From assembly GCA_965277425.1 (NCBI GenBank), contig CBDICR010000007.1, positions 620,001 to 684,000 on the forward strand: a DNA stretch of 64,000 bases, in the 5' to 3' direction. The notes below the pieces were generated by a model. That model was not told where the DNA came from and made no database searches. It was given only the letters and a program-made list of their open reading frames with translations. The first letter of the stretch is position 1, and every line of letters begins with the position of its first letter. Shown here piece by piece: positions 7,962-17,230 of this stretch. The stretch is from Poindextera sp965277425 (GTDB lineage: Bacteria; Pseudomonadota; Alphaproteobacteria; Caulobacterales; Caulobacteraceae). A program made the translations under genes and the position numbers.

Positions 7962-9847
7962 TGGTCCTCGGCCTCGTCGCTGTCGGTCTGGGTATCCTCA
8001 AGGGCCGCCTCGCCGTCCACGCGCTTGGCGTAGAGCGCGTTGCGCTGATGGTAGTAGCCGAGGGCGAAACGGCCCTGACTCTCCATGTCGAGTGTGGGGG
8101 GGAAGGCGCTATTCAAGCCGTCGACAACCTCGCCCAGAGCCTTTTCGTACTTTATCGCCAAGCCCGGCTTGGTCTTGCGGATCTTCGACAGATGATCCTG
8201 CACACCGCGCAGCAACAGGGGGAATACATGACCCGGCGTGGCGGAGGCCGAGCCATAGAAGCGGTCGCGGATCGAGGCGTTGACGCCCGCGATGGCCTGG
8301 GCCTGCGCCGCCTCCATAATGGCGAACAGCCGGCCCAGCCGGTATCCGGGGTTGAGATCGTCCGATTTGAGCGCCACGGGCGCGTCCTCCTGGATGACGG
8401 CCTTGCGATAGTCGCGGGCGATGACAGCCTTGAGCAGGGCGACGCGCAGGCCGCCGACCTCGCCATCGGCGCGGATGCGCATCAGGGTCTGGGTCAGCAG
8501 GGCGCGCGGATAGCGTCCGCCGGTGAAGATGGCGCGGGCGACCTCGCCGCCGAGATTGGGCGGGATGTTCTTGGCTTCGCCCTGCGCCGCCAGCTCCCGC
8601 AACAGCCGCCATAGAGGGGGCAGCGTTTTGCTGGGCGCGGGGTCCAGATCGATGTCCTTCCAGTGCTCCTGGAAATGGTCGGCCAGTTCGCCCAGCGAGC
8701 CGATGGACCAGAAACGCACGGAGAGCCGCGCGGCATTGGGGCTGAGCCCGAGGATATAAATGCGAAGGCCGGCCAGCCGGGCGTCCAAATCCCGCAGGGG
8801 ATAGAAGTCTTCGAGTTGCGACATTAGCTTGCGCGCCCGGGCCGTGTGGCCGGCTTCGATCTCCGTCTCGCCGAGCGCCGGCGCGCCAAGGAAAAAACCG
8901 GCGATCGCCTCGGCCGCCGCGGCGTCTTCGGCCTCGGCCTCGGCCCAGAACACCGTGGTGGCGTCACCGATCTGGACGCGGTTGCGATAGCGGGGGCGGC
9001 CGTTGTCGTCACGCCCATCGTTAGCGGCAAGCAGGTCATTGAGCGCCGTGCCATAGCCGAAGGCGGCCAGCTCCGAAGTCGGGGCGTTGTCGCCCTGGGC
9101 CTTGCCATACGAGGTGAAGGCGCTGGCGTTGAACGACACCAGGCTGGCTCCCGACGATTGGGCGCCCGGCACGCCCTTGATCGACGGATGCAGGCGGGCG
9201 ATCGGGCCGCTCTGTCCAGTGATCAGGCACTGGCCGAGCGCGGCGTCGGGCGAGGCGGCCTGGCCGGCGGCCATGGCGCGCAGGGTCGGCCGGTCGTGCA
9301 GCAGAAGGCCCCTGTCGCTCTCAAGACGAAAGGCGAGGTTCTGGTCGAGCATTTCGTCGGCGTAGGCCAGGGGGGCATAGGCGTCAGGTGTCCAGGCCGC
9401 GAGGAAGGCCAGCAGGGCGCGAGCGCCGTCGTCGTCGACCCCATCGAGCAACGCCGTGTGGCGGGCCTTGAACGCCTCATGCTCCTTTGCGGTGCGTATG
9501 CGGGCCTTGGCCTGCCGGGCCTCGTCGGTCTCGGGGTCGATCTGGGTGACGCCCAGCACATAGGAGGTCTTGTCCCAGAAAAGGCTGCTGACCATGGCGA
9601 AAGCGCGCTTTGGCGCCTGGGGCGCTTCCACCACCTTCGGGCGCTTCCTTTTGCCGTCGCCGGTGCGCTCGTCCTGCACCGCGACTAGCCGACCCGCGCG
9701 GTCCAGCACCAGCACGAAACTGATCTGGGCTGGGGCAAAACCGGGAACCGGCGCGTCGCCTCGCGCGGCCATGCGCTCATAGCGCGCCGTAAGGGCCGCC
9801 AGCGGACCCAGCATGATCTGTGGCTGCGCCGCCGCGGGCTCGGTCAC
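7958..9847 (-). CDS. cas8c: Cas8c (Csd1), large subunit of type I-C Cascade
   Basis: 629 residues, normal for Csd1. Recognisable segments include FVLVLDRAGRLVAVQDERTG, CLITGQSGPIARLHPSIKGV, SLVSFNASAFTSYGKAQGDN and GRLFAIMEAAQAQAIAG, all typical of the subtype-defining Cas8c. The protein recognises the PAM, and internal translation of its 3' end supplies the small subunit in other I-C systems; I did not try to place that internal start. It overlaps cas5 and cas7 by 4 bp each. Confidence 0.97.
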   Translation of the reverse strand: MTEPAAAQPQIMLGPLAALTARYERMAARGDAPVPGFAPAQISFVLVLDRAGRLVAVQDERTGDGKRKRPKVVEAPQAPKRAFAMVSSLFWDKTSYVLGVTQIDPETDEARQAKARIRTAKEHEAFKARHTALLDGVDDDGARALLAFLAAWTPDAYAPLAYADEMLDQNLAFRLESDRGLLLHDRPTLRAMAAGQAASPDAALGQCLITGQSGPIARLHPSIKGVPGAQSSGASLVSFNASAFTSYGKAQGDNAPTSELAAFGYGTALNDLLAANDGRDDNGRPRYRNRVQIGDATTVFWAEAEAEDAAAAEAIAGFFLGAPALGETEIEAGHTARARKLMSQLEDFYPLRDLDARLAGLRIYILGLSPNAARLSVRFWSIGSLGELADHFQEHWKDIDLDPAPSKTLPPLWRLLRELAAQGEAKNIPPNLGGEVARAIFTGGRYPRALLTQTLMRIRADGEVGGLRVALLKAVIARDYRKAVIQEDAPVALKSDDLNPGYRLGRLFAIMEAAQAQAIAGVNASIRDRFYGSASATPGHVFPLLLRGVQDHLSKIRKTKPGLAIKYEKALGEVVDGLNSAFPPTLDMESQGRFALGYYHQRNALYAKRVDGEAALEDTQTDSDEAEDQ

Positions 9848-10512
9848 GCGCGTACTGCGTCGCTGTCCAGGGCCGGAACCTCGATCACCCCGTCGCGCAT
9901 CAGCGCCTTGAAGAACAAAGCACGGCCGCCTCGGGCGAAATCCATGTCGAGCGCCATCCAGCCGAGGTCCTTTTCGCCGATCAGGCTTTCATCGCAGGCT
10001 GGCGGATCGCCTTCGATCAGGGCGAACTCAGCGGCGAACTCGCGCGCGCCCAGGCAGGGACGGTGAAAGCACTGTCCCTTGCGCGCCCGGCGGTTGAAGA
10101 TGTCCAAATGCTTGCCGATCGGCTCGTCGCTGTTGGATGGGTCCTTCAGCTCGATCCGCGCCTCGATCACATAGGCGACCTCCCTCAGCACGGTGGCCGC
10201 CCGCTGCTGGCGATCCTCGTCCACATAGAGGGCCAGCCCCTCGGTCGACCCGGCCTTCATCGCCCGCCTGACGTTGGCGGCCGGGATCCGGCTGGCCACT
10301 TCGTTGCGCCGGATGCTCTCGAACCGGATCGGCTTCAGCACCCGGATGCGCTCGATCCGCCAGGTAAAGGCCGGCTTCCAGTGGACGGCCTCGAGGACGC
10401 CGCGCGCCGCCGAGGGCGTCATCACGTCATAGGAAACCCGCTCGACCTTCATCTCCGGGCGCGTGAAGCAGGCGCGCTCGCCCCAGACGTGAAGTTTGAT
10501 GCCGTGCGTCAT
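9844..10512 (-). CDS. cas5: Cas5 (Cas5d), crRNA-processing subunit, subtype I-C
   Basis: 222 residues from the ATG at 10512 (MTHGIKLHVWGERACFTRPE). An upstream in-frame start at 10563 would add 17 residues that do not fit the family. The segment VERVSYDVMTPSAARGVLEA is the Cas5d signature and includes the tyrosine region used in catalysis. In I-C systems Cas5d replaces Cas6 and cuts the pre-crRNA within each repeat, which fits the absence of a cas6 gene here. It lies 60 bp after cas3. Confidence 0.96.
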   Translation of the reverse strand: MTHGIKLHVWGERACFTRPEMKVERVSYDVMTPSAARGVLEAVHWKPAFTWRIERIRVLKPIRFESIRRNEVASRIPAANVRRAMKAGSTEGLALYVDEDRQQRAATVLREVAYVIEARIELKDPSNSDEPIGKHLDIFNRRARKGQCFHRPCLGAREFAAEFALIEGDPPACDESLIGEKDLGWMALDMDFARGGRALFFKALMRDGVIEVPALDSDAVRA

Positions 10513-10572
10513 GCCAACCCCCGCGTGATTATTAACGTCTCGACGACAGCTTTGGCAAGGCAAGGTTGTGGT

Positions 10573-12828
10573 TCAGCCCAGCACTAACCGCTCTGCATCC
10601 ATCATCGTCGGCTCCGCCCAGGTCAGGCCGATATCCGGGTGATAGAGGTCGGCGTTGGCCAGCACCACGAACTGGTCGTCGTAGCGCTCTGGGCAGATCA
10701 CTTCGGCGGCGCCCGAGGCGATCAACTGGGCTCGCGCCCGAGGCGGCAGCCCGACCGTATAGGGTTGCAGAGCGCGCGCCTGGCGGCCGGGGGTGAACCC
10801 CTCCGGCAAACGGCGCAGGGCCTCGACAGCCCTTTTGGCCTCGTCGTCCCGTTCGATGATGATCGGTTGGTTATAGTCGTCGATCATCTGGAAGTCGGCG
10901 GCGATGGACCTGAACGGGAAGTCGAGGACCGCCATCCGATCCTGGCAGCGCCGCAGGATCGCCTTCTCATCCAGCGCCTCGTCGCCCTTGCGCCACAGCA
11001 ACTCGTCGAAATAGGCGCTTACCGCCTCCAGCCTGGTAACGTCTTCGAACTGGCGGAACACCGCCTCACTGGTCTCGATCGGGACCCGCATCGATTGCGG
11101 GCGTTTGCCGCCGGCTGGCCGGAACACCAGGGTCTGGCTGGCTTCGGCGTCATGTCGGCCCTCGCGATTGCAGCGTCCGGCGGCCTGCAGGATGGAGTCC
11201 AGGCCCGCCTCGGCGCGGAGGACAAGGGGGAAGTCGATATCGACGCCGGCTTCGATCAGTGACGTGGAGATCACCCGGCAAGGGCGGCCAGCCGCCAGAT
11301 CGGCGCGAATTTCCGCCAGCACCGCTTGGCGATGGCGGGCGTACATCAGGGTCGACAGATGCCGCGCCCCCTCCAGGCCGCAGATCACCTCATACAGCGC
11401 CTGGGCATGGGCGCGGCTGTTGACGATGCACAGGGCCTGATCCGCCTGGGCCAGGCGCCCGGCGAGCTGCTCGTCGGTCTGCACGCCGATGTTTTCCACC
11501 CGAACCCGACGCAGGGCCTCGAACAGGGCCGGGGGATCGGGCGCCAGCTCGACGGCGCCCTCGAACCCGCCGGTGAACGCCCGTCCGCCGCCTTGGGGCG
11601 CCGCAAGCAGCGCCGGTTGGGTGGCGGTGCACAGGACGATCGAGCAGCCGTGGTTGGCGGCCAACTCCTTCAGCGCCGCCACGCAGGGTCGCAGCAAGGC
11701 TATAGGCAGCGTCTGGACCTCATCCAGAACGATGACGCTGTTGGCCAGATTGTGCAGCTTACGGCATTGGGAAGGCCGATCGGAGAACAGACTCTCGAAC
11801 AGTCGCACCGTGGTGGTGACGATCAGCGGCTGGTCCCAGGTTTCCATGGCCAGGCTAAGTTTGGAGAGGGCCTGCCGGCCATCGCCCAGCCGGGTCTGGT
11901 CGAATGCGGAATGGTGCTCAAGGATGGCGGCCTCGTGCGGCGCAAGGGCCTCACGGTAGGTTTGCGCCGTCTGTTCGATCACCGAGGTGAAAGGGATGGC
12001 GACAACCACCCGGTCAAGTTTGTTGCGCCGGGCGTGGTCCAGGGCGAAGGCCAGGGAGATCAGAGTCTTGCCGCCGCCGGTCGGTACGGTGAGCGTGAAT
12101 ATCCCTGGCGGAGAACCGGCCAGTGAGCGGGCGTGAGCCAAGATCTCCGCCCGCCTGGCGTTGAGCTGGCCCGGCCTGGGCGGCGAGAATCGCGTCAGAA
12201 GGTGGCTGTCGAGCGCCGTCGCCAGATCGTCCAGGCTGGCCGCCGCACCCCGGTCCGGAACCGGCCAGCCCTCGGCGCGGACATAAAAGTCCTCGGTCGC
12301 CAGATAGTCGGCGTCGACCAGACAGGAGAACAGCATCCGAATCCGGAAGGCGAGTTGAAAGCCTTGATGCCCCGAGGGTCTCAGTTTCGGCATGCCGGGA
12401 GCGGCGGGAAAATCCAGGCCGTCGCCCAGCGCCGCCGCGAGGACGCCGTCCAGGCTGATTTCCTTTCGCGCCAGCCGCCCGTCGACGTCAAAAAGGTCAT
12501 CGGCCAAGCCGGCGTGATGCCCGGCGATGCCATGGGCGATCAGCTTGCCTATCGGCCCATAGGCGCGCCGGGCATACGCCGCGCCATGGGCTGCATGATC
12601 GACCTTCTCGAACGCACCGTTCAGGCGGGCCTGGAACTCGGGTTGATATTTGCCTAGGTCATGCAGCAGTCCCGCCGTGAAACCCAGATCGCCGCAGCCG
12701 AACGCGCTGGCGAAGCGTTCGGCCAGTTGGGCGGTCAGCGTCAGATGGGCGACCAGCGGCTCCCACTCCGCGGAACTCCGTCCGGCGGTATGGGCGAAAA
12801 AGGCGAGCCGGTTTGTTTCTTGCGCCAT
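10573..12828 (-). CDS. cas3: CRISPR-associated nuclease-helicase Cas3
   Basis: 751 residues with an N-terminal HD nuclease (HDLGK at 56-60, further histidines near 78-81 and 99-105) and a superfamily 2 helicase: Walker A PTGGGKT at 249-255, DEVQ at 369-372, TAT at 401-403 and motif VI QAAGRCNREGR at 548-558. Cas3 unwinds and degrades DNA after Cascade binds its target. The ATG is only 4 bp after the ruvX stop, and its Shine-Dalgarno-like AGGATAGG overlaps that stop. The cas operon may thus be read from the ruvX promoter. All key motifs are present, so interference should work. Confidence 0.97.
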   Translation of the reverse strand: MAQETNRLAFFAHTAGRSSAEWEPLVAHLTLTAQLAERFASAFGCGDLGFTAGLLHDLGKYQPEFQARLNGAFEKVDHAAHGAAYARRAYGPIGKLIAHGIAGHHAGLADDLFDVDGRLARKEISLDGVLAAALGDGLDFPAAPGMPKLRPSGHQGFQLAFRIRMLFSCLVDADYLATEDFYVRAEGWPVPDRGAAASLDDLATALDSHLLTRFSPPRPGQLNARRAEILAHARSLAGSPPGIFTLTVPTGGGKTLISLAFALDHARRNKLDRVVVAIPFTSVIEQTAQTYREALAPHEAAILEHHSAFDQTRLGDGRQALSKLSLAMETWDQPLIVTTTVRLFESLFSDRPSQCRKLHNLANSVIVLDEVQTLPIALLRPCVAALKELAANHGCSIVLCTATQPALLAAPQGGGRAFTGGFEGAVELAPDPPALFEALRRVRVENIGVQTDEQLAGRLAQADQALCIVNSRAHAQALYEVICGLEGARHLSTLMYARHRQAVLAEIRADLAAGRPCRVISTSLIEAGVDIDFPLVLRAEAGLDSILQAAGRCNREGRHDAEASQTLVFRPAGGKRPQSMRVPIETSEAVFRQFEDVTRLEAVSAYFDELLWRKGDEALDEKAILRRCQDRMAVLDFPFRSIAADFQMIDDYNQPIIIERDDEAKRAVEALRRLPEGFTPGRQARALQPYTVGLPPRARAQLIASGAAEVICPERYDDQFVVLANADLYHPDIGLTWAEPTMMDAERLVLG

Positions 12829-12832
12829 TTAC

Positions 12833-13333
12833 CTATCCTGTTCGCAGCGCCTTCAGCCGATCCAGCGCGCCCTGCAGGATGTAGGCGGCGGCGGCCTTGT
12901 CGACCAGTTGGCCGCGGCGGGCGCGGCTTAGGTCCGCCTCGTCGATCAGCATGCGGTTGACCGCGGCGCTGGACAGGCGCTCGTCCCAGAAGGCGATGGC
13001 GAGGCCGGGCTTGAGGCGGATCAGGTTGCGGGCGAAGGCGCGGCAGGACTGGCTGCGCGGGCCTTCGGTCCCGTCCATGTTGACCGGCAGGCCGATGACG
13101 ACGCCAACAGCGCCGCGCGTCCGCATCAGCGCGAACAGGGTCTCGGCGTCCTTGCTGAACTGGGTCTTGCGGATCAGCGTCAAGGGACTGGCGACCATGC
13201 GGCCGATGTCGGAAACGGCCACGCCGATGGTCTTGGTCCCGAGGTCCAGGCCCGCCAGCGGCGTCATCGGCGGCAGGGCCTGGGGCAGGTGGGCGAGGTC
13301 CAGGACAGCCATGGCCGTCTCTCCCATCGTCAT
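12833..13333 (-). CDS. ruvX: Putative pre-16S rRNA nuclease / Holliday junction resolvase-like YqgF (RuvX)
   Basis: Up to 166 residues; the ATG at 13312 (MAVLDLAHLPQ) is a good alternative to 13333. The RNase H-like fold shows the first catalytic Asp in LAGLDLGTKTIGVAVSD, VVIGLPVNMDGTEG, the second acidic site in AIAFWDERLSS, and DKAAAAYILQGALDRL near the end. The family matures 16S rRNA 5' ends. The last residues (KALRTG) differ from the decayed copy at 2093 (KAATR), suggesting the present 3' end arrived with the CRISPR-Cas island. The gene is divergent from gatC. Confidence 0.93.
   Translation of the reverse strand: MTMGETAMAVLDLAHLPQALPPMTPLAGLDLGTKTIGVAVSDIGRMVASPLTLIRKTQFSKDAETLFALMRTRGAVGVVIGLPVNMDGTEGPRSQSCRAFARNLIRLKPGLAIAFWDERLSSAAVNRMLIDEADLSRARRGQLVDKAAAAYILQGALDRLKALRTG
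12849..12892 (+). repeat. Right copy of island-flanking direct repeat, inside ruvX
   Basis: The same 44 bp as at 2106-2149, in the same orientation, located in the last codons of ruvX. Beyond this block this copy has three extra bases (a GGC unit, one more alanine codon) relative to the left copy. The weaker similarity continues to about 12923. Confidence 0.85.
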
Positions 13334-13396
13334 GCGCCTCTTGTCAAAGGCGGGGCAGGGCGGCTAACCCCACCGCGTCTTTCCAAGGAAGCTCAA

Positions 13397-13684
13397 ATGG
13401 CCATCGACGCGGCGACGGTGAAAAAGGTCGCGAACCTGGCGCGCATCCGCGAGCCGGACGAGCGGCTGGAAGCCCTGGCCGACGAGCTGAACAGCATCCT
13501 CGCCTGGATCGAGCAGCTGAACGAGGTCGATACCGAGGGCGTCGAGCCGATGACCTCGGTGGTCGCCGCCAAGCTGCCGATGCGCCAGGACGTGGTCAGC
13601 GAGCCGGGCGATTCCGCCCGCATCCTGGCCAATGCGCCGAAGTCCGAGCGCGGCTTTTTCATCGTGCCCAAGGTGCTTGAGTGA
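13397..13684 (+). CDS. gatC: Aspartyl/glutamyl-tRNA amidotransferase subunit C
   Basis: 95 residues beginning MAIDAATVKKVANLARI, the usual length. GatC is the small bridging subunit of the GatCAB complex that converts Glu-tRNA(Gln) and Asp-tRNA(Asn) to the correct aminoacyl-tRNAs. The start at 13397 has the Shine-Dalgarno-like AAGGAAG 5 bases upstream; an upstream extension of the frame is not supported. The stop overlaps the gatA start (TGATG). Confidence 0.97.
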   Translation: MAIDAATVKKVANLARIREPDERLEALADELNSILAWIEQLNEVDTEGVEPMTSVVAAKLPMRQDVVSEPGDSARILANAPKSERGFFIVPKVLE

Positions 13685-15156
13685 TGACCGAGACCAAGGG
13701 GCTTACGCTCAAGGCGGCAATCGAGGGACTGCGCGACAAGACCTTCTCCGCCGAGGAGCTGGCCAGCGCGCATCTGGATGCGATCGAACAGGCGCGGCCG
13801 CTGAACGCCTTCGTGCTGGAGACGCCGGAGCAGGCGCTTTCCATGGCCAGGGCCTCCGACGCCCGTATCGCCCGCGGCGAGGCCGGGGCGCTGGAGGGCG
13901 TTCCGCTCGGGATCAAGGACCTGTTCTGCACCGAGGGCGTGCGCACCACGGCCGGCTCGAAGATCCTGGGTGATTTCAAGCCGACCTACGAGTCCACCGT
14001 CACCGCCAACCTGTGGCGCGACGGGGCGGTGATGCTGGGCAAGCTGAACATGGACGAGTTCGCCATGGGCTCGTCGAACGAGACCTCGGCTTTCGGGCCG
14101 GTGGTGAACCCTTGGCGCAATCGCGGCTCGAACCAGGCTTTGGCGCCGGGCGGATCGTCCGGCGGCTCGGCGAGCGCGGTGGCGGCTGACCTGTGTCTTG
14201 GCGCGACGGCGACCGACACCGGCGGCTCGATCCGCCAGCCGGCGGCCTTCACCGGCACCGTGGGGGTCAAGCCGACCTATGGCCGCTGTTCGCGCTGGGG
14301 CGTGGTGGCCTTCGCCTCGTCGCTGGACCAGGCCGGGCCGATCGCCAAAACGGTGGAAGACGCCGCCATCCTGCTGAAATCCATGGCCGGGCACGACCCG
14401 AAGGATTCTACCAGCCTGAATGTCGAGACGCCGGACTTCCCGAGCTTCGTCGGCAGGTCGGTCAAGGGCTTGCGCATCGGCGTGCCCAAGGAATACCGGG
14501 TTGACGGCATGCCGGCCGAGATCGAGGCGCTCTGGGCGCAAGGCGTCGCCTGGCTGAAGGACGCCGGCTGCGAGGTGGTCGAGGTCTCGTTGCCGCATAC
14601 CCGGTTCGCGCTTCCAGCCTACTACATCATCGCTCCGGCCGAGGCCTCCTCGAACCTGGCCCGCTACGACGGCATGCGCTACGGCCTGCGCGCCAGTGGC
14701 AAGACCCTGGACGACGTCTACAAGGACACGCGCAGCGAGGGCTTCGGGGCCGAGGTCAAGCGCCGTATCCTGATCGGAACCTATGTGCTCAGCGCCGGCT
14801 ATTACGACGCCTATTATCTGAAGGCGCAGCGGGTTCGCCGTCGCATCGCCGACGATTTCACCACGGCGTTCGAGCGCGTCGATGCGCTTTTGACCCCGAC
14901 CGCGCCGTCCGCCGCCTTCGCCCTGGGCGACCGCAACAGCGACCCCGTGGCCATGTACCTGAACGATATCTTCACGGTCACGGTGAACCTGGCCGGCCTG
15001 CCGGGGATGAGCATACCGGCCGGCGTCGATGCCGGAGGCCTGCCGCTTGGGCTGCAGTTGATCGGCCGCCCGCTCGACGAGGGGACGCTGTTTTCGCTGG
15101 CCGGCGCGCTCGAGCAGGCCGCCGACTTCACGGCCAGGCCCGAGCGCTGGTGGTGA
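13684..15156 (+). CDS. gatA: Aspartyl/glutamyl-tRNA amidotransferase subunit A
   Basis: 490 residues of the amidase signature family. The Ser-cisSer-Lys triad appears as K78 (GVPLGIKDLF), S158 (APGGSSGGS) and S182 (DTGGSIRQPA), with the 24-residue spacing usual in GatA. It releases ammonia from glutamine for transamidation on GatB. I chose the ATG at 13684, which overlaps the gatC stop; a GTG lies one codon earlier. gatB is further downstream, separated by an opposing small gene. Confidence 0.97.
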   Translation: MTETKGLTLKAAIEGLRDKTFSAEELASAHLDAIEQARPLNAFVLETPEQALSMARASDARIARGEAGALEGVPLGIKDLFCTEGVRTTAGSKILGDFKPTYESTVTANLWRDGAVMLGKLNMDEFAMGSSNETSAFGPVVNPWRNRGSNQALAPGGSSGGSASAVAADLCLGATATDTGGSIRQPAAFTGTVGVKPTYGRCSRWGVVAFASSLDQAGPIAKTVEDAAILLKSMAGHDPKDSTSLNVETPDFPSFVGRSVKGLRIGVPKEYRVDGMPAEIEALWAQGVAWLKDAGCEVVEVSLPHTRFALPAYYIIAPAEASSNLARYDGMRYGLRASGKTLDDVYKDTRSEGFGAEVKRRILIGTYVLSAGYYDAYYLKAQRVRRRIADDFTTAFERVDALLTPTAPSAAFALGDRNSDPVAMYLNDIFTVTVNLAGLPGMSIPAGVDAGGLPLGLQLIGRPLDEGTLFSLAGALEQAADFTARPERWW

Positions 15157-15159
15157 CCC

Positions 15160-15543
15160 CTATTGGGCGGCCGGAGCCGGCGGTGCAGCCCCGACGGGCG
15201 GCCGGTCGGCGGCGCCGGGATCGTTAGCCGCCGCGGCGGTCAGGTCGGCCTGCACCTGGGCCAGCTTGGCCGCGTCGATATTGGCCTGCGGGAAGGTGGC
15301 GACTGAGCGGATGCTCAACGGCTTGATCATCTCAAGATACTGGCTGGTCGGCAGGTCGGGCAGGTCCTTCACGACCACGGCGTCGGTGATCGGATCGGCG
15401 AGCAGGTCCTGGATCGGCCAGTCGATCGACGGCGGGCCGGACTTGACCGCCGCGGCCGGCATGTCTTGAGCCTGGGCGACGGCCGCCAGGCCGAGGCCCG
15501 CGACGGCGCCGCCGATAAGTCCGATGGACAGAATCTTGCGCAT
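15160..15543 (-). CDS. Small secreted protein of unknown function
   Basis: 127 residues with a clear signal peptide (MRKILSIGLIGGAVAGLGLA, then AVAQAQD with cleavage after AQA). The mature part is short, has the segment IDWPIQDLLADPITDAVVVK, and ends in a Pro/Ala-rich tail, so it is probably periplasmic. I do not recognise a family. It is antisense to the gat genes and sits between gatA and gatB, 3 bp after the gatA stop in convergent orientation. Confidence 0.7.
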   Translation of the reverse strand: MRKILSIGLIGGAVAGLGLAAVAQAQDMPAAAVKSGPPSIDWPIQDLLADPITDAVVVKDLPDLPTSQYLEMIKPLSIRSVATFPQANIDAAKLAQVQADLTAAAANDPGAADRPPVGAAPPAPAAQ

Positions 15544-15659
15544 TGGTTTTCCTCCCCGCGCTGAGGCAATTCAGCGGCGCGGACAAAAGCGGCTTTTTCG
15601 GCGCCGCACAAGCCAGGCTCGCCACTTTCGCGTGAGCCCGGACGTGCTAGGAAGGCCCC

Positions 15660-17132
15660 ATGAGCGCTCAGACAGATCAGATTCAGGGCCGCACCGGCCT
15701 TTGGGAAATCGTCCTTGGCCTTGAGGTGCACGCCCAGGTCGCTTCGCGCTCGAAGCTGTTTTCCGGCGCCGCCGTCGGCTTCGGCGCCGGCCCGAACGAA
15801 CAGGTCAGCCTGGTCGACGCGGCCATGCCCGGCATGCTGCCGGTGATCAACCGCTATTGCATCGAGCAGGCGGTGAAGACCGGCCTTGGCCTCAAGGCCA
15901 AGGTCAATCCCTGGTCCCGCTTCGACCGAAAGAACTATTTCTTTCCGGACCTGCCCCAGGGTTATCAGATCAGCCAGTTCGCCCACCCCATCGTCGGCGA
16001 GGGCGTCATCGAGGTCGAGCGCGACGACGGCTCGACCTTCAAGGTCGGCGTCGAGCGGTTGCACCTGGAGCAGGACGCCGGCAAGTCGATCCACGACCTC
16101 GATCCCAACTGGACCTATGTCGACCTGAACCGCGCCGGTACGGCCCTGATGGAGATCGTCTCCAAGCCGGACATGCGCAGTTCCGAGGAAGCCTCGGCCT
16201 ATGTCAAGAAGCTCAGGACCATCCTGCGCTATCTCGGCACCTGCGACGGCGACATGGAGAAGGGCAATCTGCGCGCCGACGTCAACGTCTCGGTGCGCCG
16301 GCCGGGCGAGGGGCTCGGCACGCGCTGCGAGATCAAGAACGTCAACTCCTATCGATACATCCGCGAGGCGATCGAGTACGAGGCGCGCCGCCAGGTCGAG
16401 ATCATCGAAGACGGCGGCCGCATCGCCCAGGAGACCCGGCTGTTCGACCCGGTGAAGGGCGAGACCCGCTCCATGCGCTCCAAGGAGGAGGCGCACGACT
16501 ATCGCTACTTCCCCGACCCGGACCTTCTGCCGCTGGAGCTCGACCCGGCCTGGATCAAGGCGCTGGAGGCGACCCTGCCGGAGCTGCCCGACGCCAAGAA
16601 GGCGCGGCTGCAGAAAGAGTACGGCCTCTCGGCCTATGACGCCGGGGTGCTGATCATCGAGACCGAGCGCGCCGACCTCTACGAGGCCGCCGTGGTCGGC
16701 CACGACCCGAAACTGATGGCCAATACCATCACCCAGTCGGTGCTGACCTTCGCCAACGCCTCCGGCGCGGAGGTGACGGCGCAAGGGGTGCTGCACATCA
16801 CCGTGCCGATGTTGTCGGACTACGCCCAGCTGATCGAGGACGGGGTGATCTCGTCGAAGATCGCCAAGGAAGTGTTCGAACGCATGGCGGCGGGCGAGGG
16901 CGGCCCCAAAGAGATCGTGGAAAAGCACGGCCTGGTGCAGATGAGCGACACCGGCGCGCTGGAGACCGCCATCGACGCCATCATCGCCGCCAATCCGGAC
17001 AAGGCGCAGGCGGTGAAGACCCGGCCGCAGGCCATCGGCTGGTTCGTCGGCCAGGTCATGCGCGAAACCGGCGGCAAGGCCAATCCGGCCGCGGTGAACG
17101 AGATCCTGAAGGCCAGGCTCGGGGTGGAATAG
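15660..17132 (+). CDS. gatB: Aspartyl/glutamyl-tRNA amidotransferase subunit B
   Basis: 490 residues. The core includes IVLGLEVHAQVASRSKLFSG, GLKAKVNPWSRFDRKNYFFP, DLPQGYQISQF, GNLRADVNVSVRRPG and EIKNVNSYRYI, followed by a C-terminal YqeY-like helical domain (GWFVGQVMRETGGKANPAAV). GatB activates the misacylated tRNA and transfers ammonia supplied by GatA. It starts 116 bp after the opposing secreted-protein gene, so it probably has its own promoter in 15544-15659. Confidence 0.97.
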   Translation: MSAQTDQIQGRTGLWEIVLGLEVHAQVASRSKLFSGAAVGFGAGPNEQVSLVDAAMPGMLPVINRYCIEQAVKTGLGLKAKVNPWSRFDRKNYFFPDLPQGYQISQFAHPIVGEGVIEVERDDGSTFKVGVERLHLEQDAGKSIHDLDPNWTYVDLNRAGTALMEIVSKPDMRSSEEASAYVKKLRTILRYLGTCDGDMEKGNLRADVNVSVRRPGEGLGTRCEIKNVNSYRYIREAIEYEARRQVEIIEDGGRIAQETRLFDPVKGETRSMRSKEEAHDYRYFPDPDLLPLELDPAWIKALEATLPELPDAKKARLQKEYGLSAYDAGVLIIETERADLYEAAVVGHDPKLMANTITQSVLTFANASGAEVTAQGVLHITVPMLSDYAQLIEDGVISSKIAKEVFERMAAGEGGPKEIVEKHGLVQMSDTGALETAIDAIIAANPDKAQAVKTRPQAIGWFVGQVMRETGGKANPAAVNEILKARLGVE

Positions 17133-17230
17133 GGCCCTACCGGCAGGATATCTTCAGCGCGCTGACGGAAGTCCGACTAAGGCGTCATGTATCCGCCTGC
17201 AATGCAGCGCGACGGCTGCGCTTTGTTTGG

